Source: an uncultured Lacinutrix sp. (lineage in GTDB: Bacteria; Bacteroidota; Bacteroidia; Flavobacteriales; Flavobacteriaceae). From it: a stretch of DNA of 64,000 nucleotides. The position numbers were made by a program, and so were the translations under genes. Each line of letters begins with the position of its first letter. The stretch's first letter is position 1. This document shows positions 53,550 through 62,003 of the stretch, piece by piece. Below the pieces are notes generated by a model. The model saw only the letters and a list, made by a program, of their open reading frames with translations. It did not search any database and was not told the DNA's origin. The stretch is from NCBI RefSeq assembly GCF_947500605.1, contig NZ_CANMSJ010000009.1, positions 1 through 64,000 of the forward strand, read 5' to 3'.

Positions 53550-54834
53550 TTTTATTATATTTAAAAGAGTACCAAATAATAATTAATACCATAAAAAAGT
53601 AAATAATATATCTAAAAAAGTGAGCCATTACAACACCTTCTGTTCCATAAATATCTACCAAAAACATAGATAAACCGTAGAACAAGGCTAACGATATTAT
53701 TTCGGTAACAATAAAGCTTACTAACATCTTTTTTGCCAAGAACTGATGTGCAATTACCAATGATGCTATTTTAACAAAATCTCCCAATAATTGCCATTTA
53801 AATAAAGGCTCCATAGCATCAAAATCTGGGTAAATAATATGTGTAATTACATTTCTAAAAAGATAAATAACAACCATTCCAATGCCAAAAAGTGGTATTA
53901 ATGTTTTATAAATATGTATTACTTCTTTTTTAAACTCCATTCCTGCTTGTATTCTCGCAAATTTAGGAATCACATAAAGCGTAAATAATCCTGAAGAAAA
54001 TACCATATAATTTTTAGATAAAAAAAGCATTGCTGTCCAGTTTCCAGCTTCATCTTCACTAATACGGTTAGAAATTTGTGTTCTAATATCTATTTCCACA
54101 AAATTTAATAAAACAGTAGATACCAAAGACATAATTGTAAATACTAGCAATCCCTTTAGGTATATATTATTCAACTTTAAAGTATCTAATTTAATATACT
54201 TTTTTAAAGTTTTACCAAATACAAAAACACTAACTAACAGCTGTAAAATAGGAGTTATAGCAATAGCAACCAATACACCATCTAGATTAAATTGTAACAG
54301 AAAAGACACAAATAAAACACTAGACAATAAGTACGAAAACAGTTCTATTTTCGCATACTTTTTATAAGCAGAAAGTCCGTTTAAAACACCACTAAAAACT
54401 CTATTTAAAGCTATAGACGGCACTATAACTGCAAGTAATTTTATAACAAACACAAACTCACTATCTCCAAATAAATAAATCGTTATTGTGTTAGAAAATA
54501 AAAGTAATGTTAAGCTACTGCAGATAATACCAACCACTATAAAAATAAAAGTAGTAGAAAACATTTTATTTAAAAGTGCCTTATCCTCTTTTAATTCTGA
54601 AGTGTATTTTACAACACCATTAAAAACACCTAAAGAAGACGTGCTAGTTACAATACCTATTAAATTTCTAATCTGTCCTACTTTTGCTAATCCAGAAGCA
54701 CCAACCGTCTCGGCTAATAAATTCTGAATAAACACAGAAACAAAAAGTTTAACACAAATTACTAAAGAATTAAGAGATGTAATCTTTAATAAAGTATGTT
54801 GTTTAAAATAGGTCTTATAATCATTTAAACTCAT
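53530..54834 (-). CDS. Polysaccharide flippase, O-antigen translocase (Wzx-like)
   Basis: This 434-residue inner-membrane protein has about twelve to thirteen membrane helices and fits the MATE/MOP-type polysaccharide exporters. Its N-terminus has FVSVFIQNLLAETVGASG. ATG at 54834 was chosen; an in-frame TTG lies one codon upstream. That ATG overlaps the stop of the fdtB-like gene by 1 nt (TGATG), suggesting translational coupling. It should flip a lipid-linked oligosaccharide across the inner membrane. Confidence 0.9.
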   Translation of the reverse strand: MSLNDYKTYFKQHTLLKITSLNSLVICVKLFVSVFIQNLLAETVGASGLAKVGQIRNLIGIVTSTSSLGVFNGVVKYTSELKEDKALLNKMFSTTFIFIVVGIICSSLTLLLFSNTITIYLFGDSEFVFVIKLLAVIVPSIALNRVFSGVLNGLSAYKKYAKIELFSYLLSSVLFVSFLLQFNLDGVLVAIAITPILQLLVSVFVFGKTLKKYIKLDTLKLNNIYLKGLLVFTIMSLVSTVLLNFVEIDIRTQISNRISEDEAGNWTAMLFLSKNYMVFSSGLFTLYVIPKFARIQAGMEFKKEVIHIYKTLIPLFGIGMVVIYLFRNVITHIIYPDFDAMEPLFKWQLLGDFVKIASLVIAHQFLAKKMLVSFIVTEIISLALFYGLSMFLVDIYGTEGVVMAHFFRYIIYFFMVLIIIWYSFKYNKISGSKP

Positions 54835-55934
54835 CAAAAAGCATTTACAGTTTTAATAACTTTAATTACTTCAGTTTCCGTTAAAACAGGACTTATTGGC
54901 AAACTTACACAGTTTCTATGTATATGCTCTGTAACAGGTAATTGTAAATCTAAAAACTCTTGTAATGCTTCTTGCTTGTGCGGTGGTTTTGGGTAATGTA
55001 TTGAAGATTGGATATCATTTTTCAACAAATAATTTATAAAATCATCTCGGTTATCTACCAATACAACAAACAGATGAAAACTATGGTTTTTAGATCCATC
55101 ATAAAATGGAAGTGTTATTTTTTTATTTATAATTTTAGAAAGATAGCGTTTAGCAATATCACGTCTTTTATCGTTATCCGCATCTAAATGTTGTAATTTA
55201 ATATTTAATATACGAGCTTGTAGCTCGTCAATTCTATTATTAACTCCTAGCCTTACATTTTCGTATTTTCTTACAGAACCATAATTTCTTAATTCTGAAA
55301 CTACTTTAGCCAGTTCATCGTCGTTAGTCGTTACAGCTCCTGCTTCACCTAAAGCCCCTAAGTTTTTACTTGGATAAAAACTAAAAGCAGCTGCGTTACT
55401 TAAATTACCGGCTCTTTTTCCTAAAACATTTTCTGCTCCATGCGCTTGCGCAGCATCTTCTATTAATAATAAACCGTGCTCTTGAGCCAATAAAGAAATC
55501 GCTTCACTATCTGCCAACTGCCCATACAAATGCACAGTTAATATTGCTTTCGTTTTACTTGTTATATACTTTTTAATAGTTGAAGCTTCGCAATTAAAGG
55601 TTGCACTATTAGGTTCCACAAAAACAGGCTTTAAACCTGCCTGGATAATAGATATAATAGATGCTATATAGGTGTTTGCAGGCACTATAACTTCGTCTCC
55701 TACATTTAATTTCCCTATTTGTATATATGCTTTAAAAATAAGAATTAAGGCGTCTAAGCCATTACTAACGCCTACGCAATGTTTTGTACCGCAGTAATTA
55801 GCGTAATTAGTTTCGAAAGCTGTTGTACCATCTCCCAAAACATAATAACCAGAATCTAAAAACTGTTGAAACTCTTTTTTAAACTGGGAGTCAAAACGTG
55901 CATTTATTTTATGTAGGTCTAGAAATTTAATCAT
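54834..55934 (-). CDS. FdtB-like sugar 3-aminotransferase (DegT/DnrJ/EryC1/StrS)
   Basis: The 366-residue PLP enzyme has the catalytic lysine in [17 protein letters not shown] (about residue 185) and the typical [13 protein letters not shown] and [10 protein letters not shown] motifs. It should make a dTDP-3-amino-3,6-dideoxyhexose, paired with the FdtA-like enzyme at 51116-51532. The start overlaps the stop of the FemAB/GNAT-like gene by 4 nt (ATGA), so the three genes 56.9-53.5 kb form a coupled unit. FdtC, the usual acetyltransferase, is missing from the window. Confidence 0.9.
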   Translation of the reverse strand: MIKFLDLHKINARFDSQFKKEFQQFLDSGYYVLGDGTTAFETNYANYCGTKHCVGVSNGLDALILIFKAYIQIGKLNVGDEVIVPANTYIASIISIIQAGLKPVFVEPNSATFNCEASTIKKYITSKTKAILTVHLYGQLADSEAISLLAQEHGLLLIEDAAQAHGAENVLGKRAGNLSNAAAFSFYPSKNLGALGEAGAVTTNDDELAKVVSELRNYGSVRKYENVRLGVNNRIDELQARILNIKLQHLDADNDKRRDIAKRYLSKIINKKITLPFYDGSKNHSFHLFVVLVDNRDDFINYLLKNDIQSSIHYPKPPHKQEALQEFLDLQLPVTEHIHRNCVSLPISPVLTETEVIKVIKTVNAF

Positions 55935-56902
55935 TTAAAAGCGCGTTCTAAGTTAGTACCTGAATTTGTTTTAATAGTATATGTACGTTGTGGCATTAAA
56001 TAAGCACCAAAACTTTCTTTCCAATAGGCTAATCCTAAATCTATTTTAAGCGTATCGTCTGTTGCCGAACTCCCAAAACTTATATATTTATAGTTGGAAT
56101 ACTTTTTAATAATAGCATCAAACAAGAAATCTAATGCTCCCGTTTCATCTCTATCTTCTTTCCCGGAACTGTATTGAAAATGCACTACGTTTTCTGTAAT
56201 AAATAATACTACTCCCGCATGTAAAACAACTCCTTCTTTAGCTCCATAAAATTTTATCTCATTAGGGAATTTAGATTGTAGAGCAGCAATTTCATTATAA
56301 GTATGCACTGGTTTTACTCCAAACTTATCTTTTAAGTTTTTAGTTAATATACTTTCCCAAAATAAATCCATTCCAGAATTTACTAGTTCCATTTGCTTTT
56401 GAGCTTTCTTTATCGCTCGAGTTCTATTTCTATTGGGCTTATATTCTTTTAAATTATCTAAAACATAATAACTGTTATTTGCTACTAAGCTATAATCTAT
56501 TTCCCCCAATACATATTCAAATTCTTCAGCTAAATTTTTATTATAAATAAAAGGAAGCTGCTTTATAGTTAATTCTAAAAAACCTTCAGTATTTATCCAT
56601 TTTAAAAGTGTGCTAACTATATTAAAATAGTCTGATATTCTAGTCTTTTTAGAAATAACAAAACTACCATAACTTAATCCTTGATGAGAAAACAACTGAT
56701 TTCCATTTCTATTTGCTGGTAATACTGCTACAAGTTTTTCGTTTTTAAAAACCAATAACGAAAAATCCTCAAACCTATCGCTATGATACTCCATAAACGC
56801 TCTTTTAAAAAGAAATGTCGCATTCTTGGCCTTAGACACAAAGTCGTCCCAAAGCTTAAGGTTTTCTGGCGTATATTTTTGTACAGTATAAATAGCGGTA
56901 AT
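55931..56902 (-). CDS. FemAB-like/GNAT acyltransferase of the sugar locus, with a non-canonical start
   Basis: The frame encodes a FemAB/GNAT-type protein ([56 protein letters not shown]). It may acylate the amino sugar made by the FdtB-like enzyme. The first canonical start is GTG at 56839 (302 residues), but conserved-looking sequence ([15 protein letters not shown]) lies upstream of it. The only stop-free codons there give ATT at 56902 (323 residues) as a possible rare start. A TATTTTG box at 56924-56931 would leave a ~15-nt leader. I favour the longer form; the exact start is uncertain. Confidence 0.7.
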   Translation of the reverse strand: MTAIYTVQKYTPENLKLWDDFVSKAKNATFLFKRAFMEYHSDRFEDFSLLVFKNEKLVAVLPANRNGNQLFSHQGLSYGSFVISKKTRISDYFNIVSTLLKWINTEGFLELTIKQLPFIYNKNLAEEFEYVLGEIDYSLVANNSYYVLDNLKEYKPNRNRTRAIKKAQKQMELVNSGMDLFWESILTKNLKDKFGVKPVHTYNEIAALQSKFPNEIKFYGAKEGVVLHAGVVLFITENVVHFQYSSGKEDRDETGALDFLFDAIIKKYSNYKYISFGSSATDDTLKIDLGLAYWKESFGAYLMPQRTYTIKTNSGTNLERAFK

Positions 56903-56923
56903 TGTTAGTTAAGGTTATGCATA

Positions 56924-56931
56924 GCAAAATA
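56924..56931 (-). promoter_or_regulatory. Imperfect -7 box (TATTTTG) for the FemAB/FdtB/Wzx unit
   Basis: TATTTTGC on the minus strand is one base short of TAnnTTTG. It lies 22 nt before the ATT at 56902. The box supports a start well upstream of GTG 56839. Confidence 0.35.
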
Positions 56932-56960
56932 CAATAATTTTAATTTTTTAAACAAAAAGA

Positions 56961-56976
56961 GCGACCAAATAGTCGC
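56961..56976 (-). terminator. Second terminator downstream of typA
   Basis: GCGAC (56961-56965) pairs with GTCGC (56972-56976); on the minus strand it is followed by CTTTTTGTTT. It backs up the stronger terminator at 57010-57039. Confidence 0.55.
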
Positions 56977-57001
56977 GGTTTAAATATTATTTTAATTTTA
57001 A

Positions 57002-57039
57002 GTAAAAAAAAAGAGAAACACTTTTCAGTGTTTCTCTTT
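57002..57039 (-). terminator. Strong terminator downstream of typA
   Basis: AAAGAGAAACACT (57010-57022) pairs perfectly with AGTGTTTCTCTTT (57027-57039) around TTTC. On the minus strand it is followed by a T-run (57002-57012). It lies 25 nt past the typA stop. Confidence 0.88.
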
Positions 57040-57063
57040 AAATAAACTATATCTAATTGCTAA

Positions 57064-58863
57064 TTAAGCAATTTTGTTTCTTTTTCTGTCTGCTTCTTTT
57101 AACCAAATTTTACGTAAACGTAAGTGGTTTGGTGTAACCTCAACATACTCATCTTTTTGGATGTATTCTAAAGCTTCCTCTAAAGAGAATTTAATTGCTG
57201 GTACAATTTTAGCTTTATCATCTGCTCCAGAAGAACGTACATTACTTTGCTTTTTAGCTTTTGTAATGTTAATATTCATATCATCTTGACGAGAGTTCTC
57301 ACCAATTACTTGACCTTCATAAATATCTTCACCTGGTTCTACGAAAAACTTACCTCTATCTTGTAATTTATCGATAGAATAAGGAATTGCAGTTCCATTC
57401 TCCATAGATACTAAAGATCCAGAAACACGACCTGGAATAGCACCTCTTAAAGGTTGGTATTCTTTATAACGGTGTGCCATAATAGCCTCACCAGCAGTAG
57501 CAGTTAATAATAAGTTACGTAAACCAATAATACCACGAGAAGGGATTAAGAATTCGCAAATCATACGATCTCCTTTAGCTTCCATAGAAAGTAACTCACC
57601 TTTACGTAATGTTACAAACTCTACAGCTCTACCAGATACATTTTCTGGAAGGTCAATAGTTAACTCTTCAATTGGCTCACATTTAACACCATCAATTTCC
57701 TTGATAATTACTTGTGGCTGTCCAATTTGAAGCTCGTAACCTTCACGACGCATAGTTTCAATTAATACAGATAAGTGTAATACACCACGACCAAATACCA
57801 TGAATTTATCTGCACTTCCTGTTTCACCTAATTTAAGTGCTAAGTTTTTCTCTAGCTCTTTTTCTAAACGGTCTTTAATATGACGAGATGTTACAAACTT
57901 TCCATCTTTTCCAAAGAAAGGCGAATCGTTAATTGTAAATAACATACTCATTGTAGGCTCATCTATCGCAATAGATTTTAAACCTTCAGGATTTTCAATA
58001 TCAGCAATAGTATCACCAATTTCGAAACCTTCAATTCCTACTAAAGCACAAATATCTCCAGTTTGAACGCTCTCTACTCGTTTACGTCCTAAACCTTCAA
58101 ATATAAATAACTCTTTTATTTTAGTTTTCGTAACAGTACCATCTCTTTTTACTAAAGATACAGCTTGTCCTTCTACTAGACCACCTCTTTGTAATCTACC
58201 AATTGCAATACGACCAGTAAAAGAAGAGAAATCTAAAGATGTAATTAACATTTGCGTTGTTCCTTCCTTAAAATCAGGTGTTGGAACATGCTCAAGTACC
58301 ATATCTAATAATGGTTCAACATTATCAGTTTCATTTTTCCAATCATCACTCATCCAGTTGTTCTTAGCACTACCGTAAACTGTCGGGAAATCCAACTGCC
58401 ACTCTTCTGCACCAAGTTCAAACATAAGATCGAAAACTTTTTCATGTACAATATCAGGAGTACAGTTTTCTTTATCTACTTTATTTACAACCACACAAGG
58501 CTTTAAACCTAAGTCAATCGCTTTCTGTAATACAAAACGCGTTTGAGGCATTGGTCCTTCAAAAGCATCTACTAATAAAACAACACCATCGGCCATGTTT
58601 AAAACACGCTCAACTTCACCACCAAAATCGGCGTGACCAGGAGTATCAATAATGTTAATTTTTGTACCTTTATAAACAACAGATACGTTTTTAGACGTAA
58701 TGGTAATACCACGCTCACGTTCTAAATCGTTATTATCAAGAATTAAATCTCCTGTGTTTTGGTTTTCACGAAACAATTGACAGTGGTACATGATTTTATC
58801 TACCAATGTTGTTTTCCCGTGATCTACGTGTGCAATAATTGCAATATTAATAATCTTATCCAT
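57064..58863 (-). CDS. typA: Ribosome-associated GTPase TypA/BipA
   Basis: TypA is a translational GTPase related to EF-G that helps 50S assembly at low temperature and stress. The 599-residue protein has AHVDHGKTT (residues ~10-18), DTPGHADFGGE and NKVDKE, then domains II, III and V (EPIEELTIDLPENVSGRAVE) and the BipA-specific C-terminal domain with RPYRGAIPGRVSGSL-like GAIPGRVSGSLVSMENG. It is a single gene with its own -7 box upstream (58888-58895) and two terminators downstream. Confidence 0.97.
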   Translation of the reverse strand: MDKIINIAIIAHVDHGKTTLVDKIMYHCQLFRENQNTGDLILDNNDLERERGITITSKNVSVVYKGTKINIIDTPGHADFGGEVERVLNMADGVVLLVDAFEGPMPQTRFVLQKAIDLGLKPCVVVNKVDKENCTPDIVHEKVFDLMFELGAEEWQLDFPTVYGSAKNNWMSDDWKNETDNVEPLLDMVLEHVPTPDFKEGTTQMLITSLDFSSFTGRIAIGRLQRGGLVEGQAVSLVKRDGTVTKTKIKELFIFEGLGRKRVESVQTGDICALVGIEGFEIGDTIADIENPEGLKSIAIDEPTMSMLFTINDSPFFGKDGKFVTSRHIKDRLEKELEKNLALKLGETGSADKFMVFGRGVLHLSVLIETMRREGYELQIGQPQVIIKEIDGVKCEPIEELTIDLPENVSGRAVEFVTLRKGELLSMEAKGDRMICEFLIPSRGIIGLRNLLLTATAGEAIMAHRYKEYQPLRGAIPGRVSGSLVSMENGTAIPYSIDKLQDRGKFFVEPGEDIYEGQVIGENSRQDDMNINITKAKKQSNVRSSGADDKAKIVPAIKFSLEEALEYIQKDEYVEVTPNHLRLRKIWLKEADRKRNKIA

Positions 58864-58887
58864 AATGTGTGCCTTATTTTAAGCGTG

Positions 58888-58895
58888 CAAAGGTA
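58888..58895 (-). promoter_or_regulatory. -7 box of typA (TACCTTTG)
   Basis: TACCTTTG on the minus strand fits TAnnTTTG and lies 24 nt before the ATG at 58863. Confidence 0.6.
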
Positions 58896-58994
58896 CTTAT
58901 TTTTTATTGAAATACACCTATTATATTTTTATTTGGGCATTACGTTGTGTTGCTAATCTATTTTTAGGTCAAAATTAAGGTAAGTAACTGAGCA
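58896..58994. other. AT-rich leader part of the typA-kdsA gap
   Basis: The gap between typA and kdsA is 545 nt. It holds the typA -7 box, two dispersed elements (59002-59072 and 59214-59310) and the kdsA promoter; this first part contains no ORF of note. A TTTGAG-GT-CTCAAA palindrome (59147-59160) lies between the two elements. Confidence 0.45.
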
Positions 58995-59001
58995 ACAAAA
59001 C

Positions 59002-59072
59002 GTCGGGCTTTCACTACTCGCTCTCTGCGAGGAGCTCAAACATGTCGTTCAATCCCTAATGCAGTACTTGTT
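59002..59072 (-). repeat. Dispersed structured element, copy 2
   Basis: On the minus strand this reads AACAAGTACTGCATTAGGGA, then GTTTGAGCTCCTCGCAGAG and onward, ending GCCCGAC. It matches copy 1 (21811-21884) over the AACAAGTACT start and over 37 identical nt (59006-59042). The CTCGC/GCGAG hairpin is kept. The 3' outer stem of copy 1 is not recognisable. Confidence 0.75.
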
Positions 59073-59213
59073 ATTTTTAGGTTATTAAATTAAAGTTTAA
59101 TTATAACCATAAATTAAAATTTTAAATACAAAAACTAACCCGAAATTTGAGGTCTCAAACTTGTTAAGCTTGTAGAGAAACAATAAAAAATTTGAACAAT
59201 TAATCTAAAAGTA

Positions 59214-59310
59214 ACAACTTGACTTTGTCAAAAAAAAAGTCGAAATTCGCTTATCTTCTGATATAAAACATTGAAACGATTTTATATCAACGAAACAATA
59301 AGCGAACAAC
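59214..59310 (+). repeat. Nested-hairpin element, copy 2
   Basis: Outer stem TTCGCTTAT (59246-59254) with ATAAGCGAA (59298-59306) and inner stem GATATAAAA (59260-59268) with TTTTATATC (59280-59288). Loop CATTGAAACGA is identical to copy 1 (30688-30780), and so is the upstream CTTGACTTTG. No ORF is present. Confidence 0.8.
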
Positions 59311-59376
59311 TAAAAAAGACGTATTAATTTCACAGTTATCTTTTCAATTTAAAGTTCTGCTTCAACTTCATTTATT

Positions 59377-59384
59377 TATCTTTG
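59377..59384 (+). promoter_or_regulatory. -7 box of kdsA (TATCTTTG)
   Basis: TATCTTTG fits TAnnTTTG and lies 25 nt before the ATG at 59409. An in-frame TTG at 59382 lies inside the box and so is not the start. Confidence 0.65.
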
Positions 59385-59408
59385 CAATCAAACTTAAGAC
59401 TACTACAT

Positions 59409-60227
59409 ATGCTACTTCAAGACATACCTAAAATAAAACATACAAATTCTAATAACTTTTTTCTTTTATGTGGACCTTGTGCCATAGAAAGCGAGGACAT
59501 GGCTTTTAGAATTGCAGAACGTGTTCTAGAAATCACTAATAAATTAGAAATTCCTTACATTTTTAAAGGCAGTTTTAAAAAAGCCAACAGAAGTAGAATA
59601 GATAGTTTTACAGGAATTGGAGATGAGAAAGCCTTAGAGATATTAGCAAAAGTTTCAGAAAAATTTAATGTTCCTACAGTTACAGATATTCACGAAGTTA
59701 GTGACGCTGCAAAAGCAGCTCAATATGTAGATGTATTGCAAATACCTGCTTTTTTAGTACGCCAAACAGATTTAGTTGTTGCTGCTGCAAAAACAGGAAA
59801 AGTTGTAAACCTTAAAAAAGGTCAGTTTATGAGTCCGGAAGCTATGAAGCATGCTGTACAAAAAGTAAAAGACGCAGGAAGCGACAAAGCTTGGATTACA
59901 GACAGAGGTACTATGTTTGGTTACCAAGATATGATTGTAGATTTTAGAGGCATACCAACTATGCGAGAATTTGCACCTACAGTATTAGACGTTACACATT
60001 CTTTACAACAGCCAAACCAAAGTGCTGGAGTTACAGGTGGTAGACCAGACATGATAGAAACTATTGCACGTGCTGGAATTGTAAACAATGTAGATGGTTT
60101 ATTTATAGAAACACATTTTGATCCTGCAAATGCAAAAAGTGATGGCGCTAATATGCTACATTTAGATAATTTAGAAGGCTTATTAACTAATTTAACTGCT
60201 ATTAGAAAGTTAGTTAACACTTTATAA
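59409..60227 (+). CDS. kdsA: 3-deoxy-8-phosphooctulonate (KDO-8-P) synthase
   Basis: KdsA condenses phosphoenolpyruvate with arabinose-5-phosphate to make KDO-8-phosphate, needed for the lipid A-core of lipopolysaccharide. The protein is 272 residues from ATG 59409 (MLLQDIPKIKH), matching the family; the longer TTG reading was rejected. Motifs LLCGPCAIES, GSFKKANRSRIDSFTG, TDIHE, RQTDLV and ITDRGTMFGY cover the substrate- and metal-binding loops. Cys in CGPCA suggests the metal-dependent class. A small gene follows 3 nt after the stop. Confidence 0.95.
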   Translation: MLLQDIPKIKHTNSNNFFLLCGPCAIESEDMAFRIAERVLEITNKLEIPYIFKGSFKKANRSRIDSFTGIGDEKALEILAKVSEKFNVPTVTDIHEVSDAAKAAQYVDVLQIPAFLVRQTDLVVAAAKTGKVVNLKKGQFMSPEAMKHAVQKVKDAGSDKAWITDRGTMFGYQDMIVDFRGIPTMREFAPTVLDVTHSLQQPNQSAGVTGGRPDMIETIARAGIVNNVDGLFIETHFDPANAKSDGANMLHLDNLEGLLTNLTAIRKLVNTL

Positions 60228-60230
60228 AAC

Positions 60231-60458
60231 TTGATTGAATTAATTCTTAGTGGATTGGGATATTTAATATTAAAATTTAGGTATCCCAATACATACGAAA
60301 GACAACAAATATTTGAAGACGTTTACGATAGTTCATACCTAAATGTAGGAAGCGAACCGTTTTTAAAAATTGGTGCTTCGTTTCTTTTTATCTTATTATC
60401 CTTATTTTTAATTGCAGTTATTTATGCTGTATTTAGGCACGGTCCTGTTCCTGATTAA
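60231..60458 (+). CDS. Small membrane protein of unknown function, TTG start
   Basis: A 75-residue frame starts with TTG at 60231, 3 nt after the kdsA stop, and has one C-terminal membrane helix (LKIGASFLFILLSLFLIAVI). The N-terminal part has a Leu/Gly-rich stretch (LILSGLGYLILKF) that may also span or touch the membrane. The close spacing suggests co-transcription with kdsA. It matches no family I know, so it is held with caution. Confidence 0.6.
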   Translation: MIELILSGLGYLILKFRYPNTYERQQIFEDVYDSSYLNVGSEPFLKIGASFLFILLSLFLIAVIYAVFRHGPVPD

Positions 60459-60494
60459 TTGCAATCTGCTTTTTTTTAGATTTTAATCTAAAAC

Positions 60495-60863
60495 TTACTT
60501 CTTATAAAAACCTGGTTCTTTATTACTGTTTACCTGTTTTAAAATAGAAATTAAAACAACATCGTTTACATTTTCTAACGTTTTATATCGCAACGATTTT
60601 ACTACTTTTCGGTTTTCACTTATTAAACGCTCTGTATATTTAGTAATATAACTTGAATGCCAAAATGCAATATCTACAAACTCGTTTTTATGGCTCGCAT
60701 TTAAATAGCAAATAGGACGTTTACCAACATAATAACAAGGTATATTCCATTTATATTTCAACTCCGCTTCTGGGATAGTGTGCTCTATAATAACTTGCAC
60801 GTGTAACAATATAGAACGGTATGGCTCTGGTTGGTTTATAATATAGTTCTCTGCAGGATTCAT
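60495..60863 (-). CDS. DUF1801 domain protein (YdhG-like)
   Basis: The 122-residue protein has the DUF1801 pattern: N-terminal YIINQPEPYRSILLHVQVII, EAELKYKWNIPCYYVGKRP, then VDIAFWHSS. Family members are small alpha-beta proteins whose function is not established. It is transcribed from its own promoter towards the convergent kdsA region. Nothing in the context gives a role. Confidence 0.85.
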   Translation of the reverse strand: MNPAENYIINQPEPYRSILLHVQVIIEHTIPEAELKYKWNIPCYYVGKRPICYLNASHKNEFVDIAFWHSSYITKYTERLISENRKVVKSLRYKTLENVNDVVLISILKQVNSNKEPGFYKK

Positions 60864-61002
60864 TCAATAGAATATTCGTTTCGAAATTAAAATTAATAAA
60901 AGCTATTACAAAACAACGTTTAATTGGCTTCTAATTTTCAACTTAAATAATTCTTATTAAAATTGGGAAACAATTAACTTGTTTAATTCGATAAATTCAA
61001 TT

Positions 61003-61021
61003 TACTTTGTAATTCAAAGTA
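61003..61021. promoter_or_regulatory. Palindromic operator-like site TACTTTG-N5-CAAAGTA, copy 1
   Basis: TACTTTG (61003-61009) and CAAAGTA (61015-61021) form a perfect inverted repeat, followed by CTTTT. It ends 9 nt before the ATG of the membrane-protein gene at 61030. The same motif occurs at 62317-62335. It overlaps the likely -7 region. Confidence 0.7.
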
Positions 61022-61029
61022 CTTTTGTT

Positions 61030-61638
61030 ATGAGCGATAAAGATTATTTAAAAGACATTAGTGAGATTAAAAACTTAATGAATAAAAGTTCACGCTTTAT
61101 ATCACTAAGTGGATTGTCTGGAATACTCGCCGGAGTTTATGCACTTATTGGAGCTGCTGTAACTTACTACTTAGTAAACTCTTATAGTTATGGCGTATTA
61201 ACTCTTGACGGTTGGATATTTAGAACTGTAATGTTCGTATTGTTTTTGGTTGCTTTTTTTAGCGCTGTCACAGGCATTTTTCTTACAACTAGAAAAGCTA
61301 AAAAAAATGGTGAAAAAATTTGGGACACTTCTTCAAGACGATTAATCTTTAATTTTTTAATTCCATTAGTTGCTGGTGGCTTATACATTCTAATTATTTT
61401 AGCACAAGGAAAATATGGCCAAACAGGTGGTTTAATGCTAATATTTTATGGGTTAGCTTTAGTTAGCGCATCGAAATACAGTATTGGTGACATTAAATAT
61501 TTAGGCTTTATAGAAATAATTTTAGGCCTTATTGCTACGCTTTATCCTGGTTATGGTTTTTATCTTTGGATAATAGGATTTGGTGTTATGCATATTATAT
61601 ACGGATCTATTATGCATTTTAAATACGATACAAAATGA
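61030..61638 (+). CDS. Multi-spanning membrane protein of unknown function
   Basis: ATG at 61030 gives a 202-residue protein (MSDKDYLKDISEIKNLMNKS); an in-frame ATG at 60979 would lie ahead of the operator-like palindrome. About five membrane helices follow an acidic N-terminal ~25 residues: ILAGVYALIGAAVTYYLV, TVMFVLFLVAFFSAVTGI, LIFNFLIPLVAGGLYILI, LMLIFYGLALVSA and IIGFGVMHIIYGSI. No family is claimed. The stop overlaps the next gene by 4 nt (ATGA), and it heads the unit with the EF-hand protein and the winged-helix regulator. Confidence 0.8.
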   Translation: MSDKDYLKDISEIKNLMNKSSRFISLSGLSGILAGVYALIGAAVTYYLVNSYSYGVLTLDGWIFRTVMFVLFLVAFFSAVTGIFLTTRKAKKNGEKIWDTSSRRLIFNFLIPLVAGGLYILIILAQGKYGQTGGLMLIFYGLALVSASKYSIGDIKYLGFIEIILGLIATLYPGYGFYLWIIGFGVMHIIYGSIMHFKYDTK

Positions 61639-61964
61639 GTAAAACATTAAAAGTAGGAATAATTGCAGCCATTATAGTTTACGCCTGTGGTTTACTATAT
61701 ACTTATTACGATAATATTAAGTTTGAGGAGCGTGTTGCTTTTTACGATATTGATAAAAACGGATTAATTGATAATGAAGAAATAACAAAAAACTCTGTTG
61801 CAACTGTTAAGCAAATGGCCAAACGAAAGACCACAAAGCAAGCCTTTATTATGTTAATTCCAGTATCATTAATCTTTGGTTTATTTACAGGTGGTGCATC
61901 TTATCTTTTTCGAAAAATTAAATATATTAACGATAATGAAATCGATTATCGAAAACGACAATAA
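61635..61964 (+). CDS. EF-hand-motif small membrane protein
   Basis: The 109-residue protein has an N-terminal membrane helix (VGIIAAIIVYACGLLYTYY) and a second near residues 74-92 (FIMLIPVSLIFGLFTGGASY). Between them lies a clear single EF-hand loop, DIDKNGLIDNEE (Asp-x-Asp-x-Asn-Gly-x-Ile-Asp-x-x-Glu), so Ca2+ binding on one face of the membrane is likely. It starts inside the stop of the preceding gene (ATGA), indicating coupled translation. A role in sensing Ca2+ for the neighbouring membrane proteins is possible. Confidence 0.8.
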   Translation: MSKTLKVGIIAAIIVYACGLLYTYYDNIKFEERVAFYDIDKNGLIDNEEITKNSVATVKQMAKRKTTKQAFIMLIPVSLIFGLFTGGASYLFRKIKYINDNEIDYRKRQ

Positions 61965-61981
61965 ATTAATAACTAAATAGA

Positions 61982-61999
61982 TTCTTGCCTGCGCAGGAA
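61982..61999. repeat. Dispersed palindrome TTCTTGCCTGCGCAGGAA
   Basis: A TTCTTGC/GCAGGAA hairpin (one G-U pair) of the dispersed type seen at 30843-30862. It ends just 4 nt before the ATG of the winged-helix regulator gene, where it could affect its translation. Confidence 0.6.
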
Positions 62000-62003
62000 A
62001 TGT

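Noticed and set aside
59382-59408. Nine-codon extension of KdsA from TTG 59382
   Set aside because: The TTG lies inside the -7 box TATCTTTG, so it is not in the mRNA as a start.
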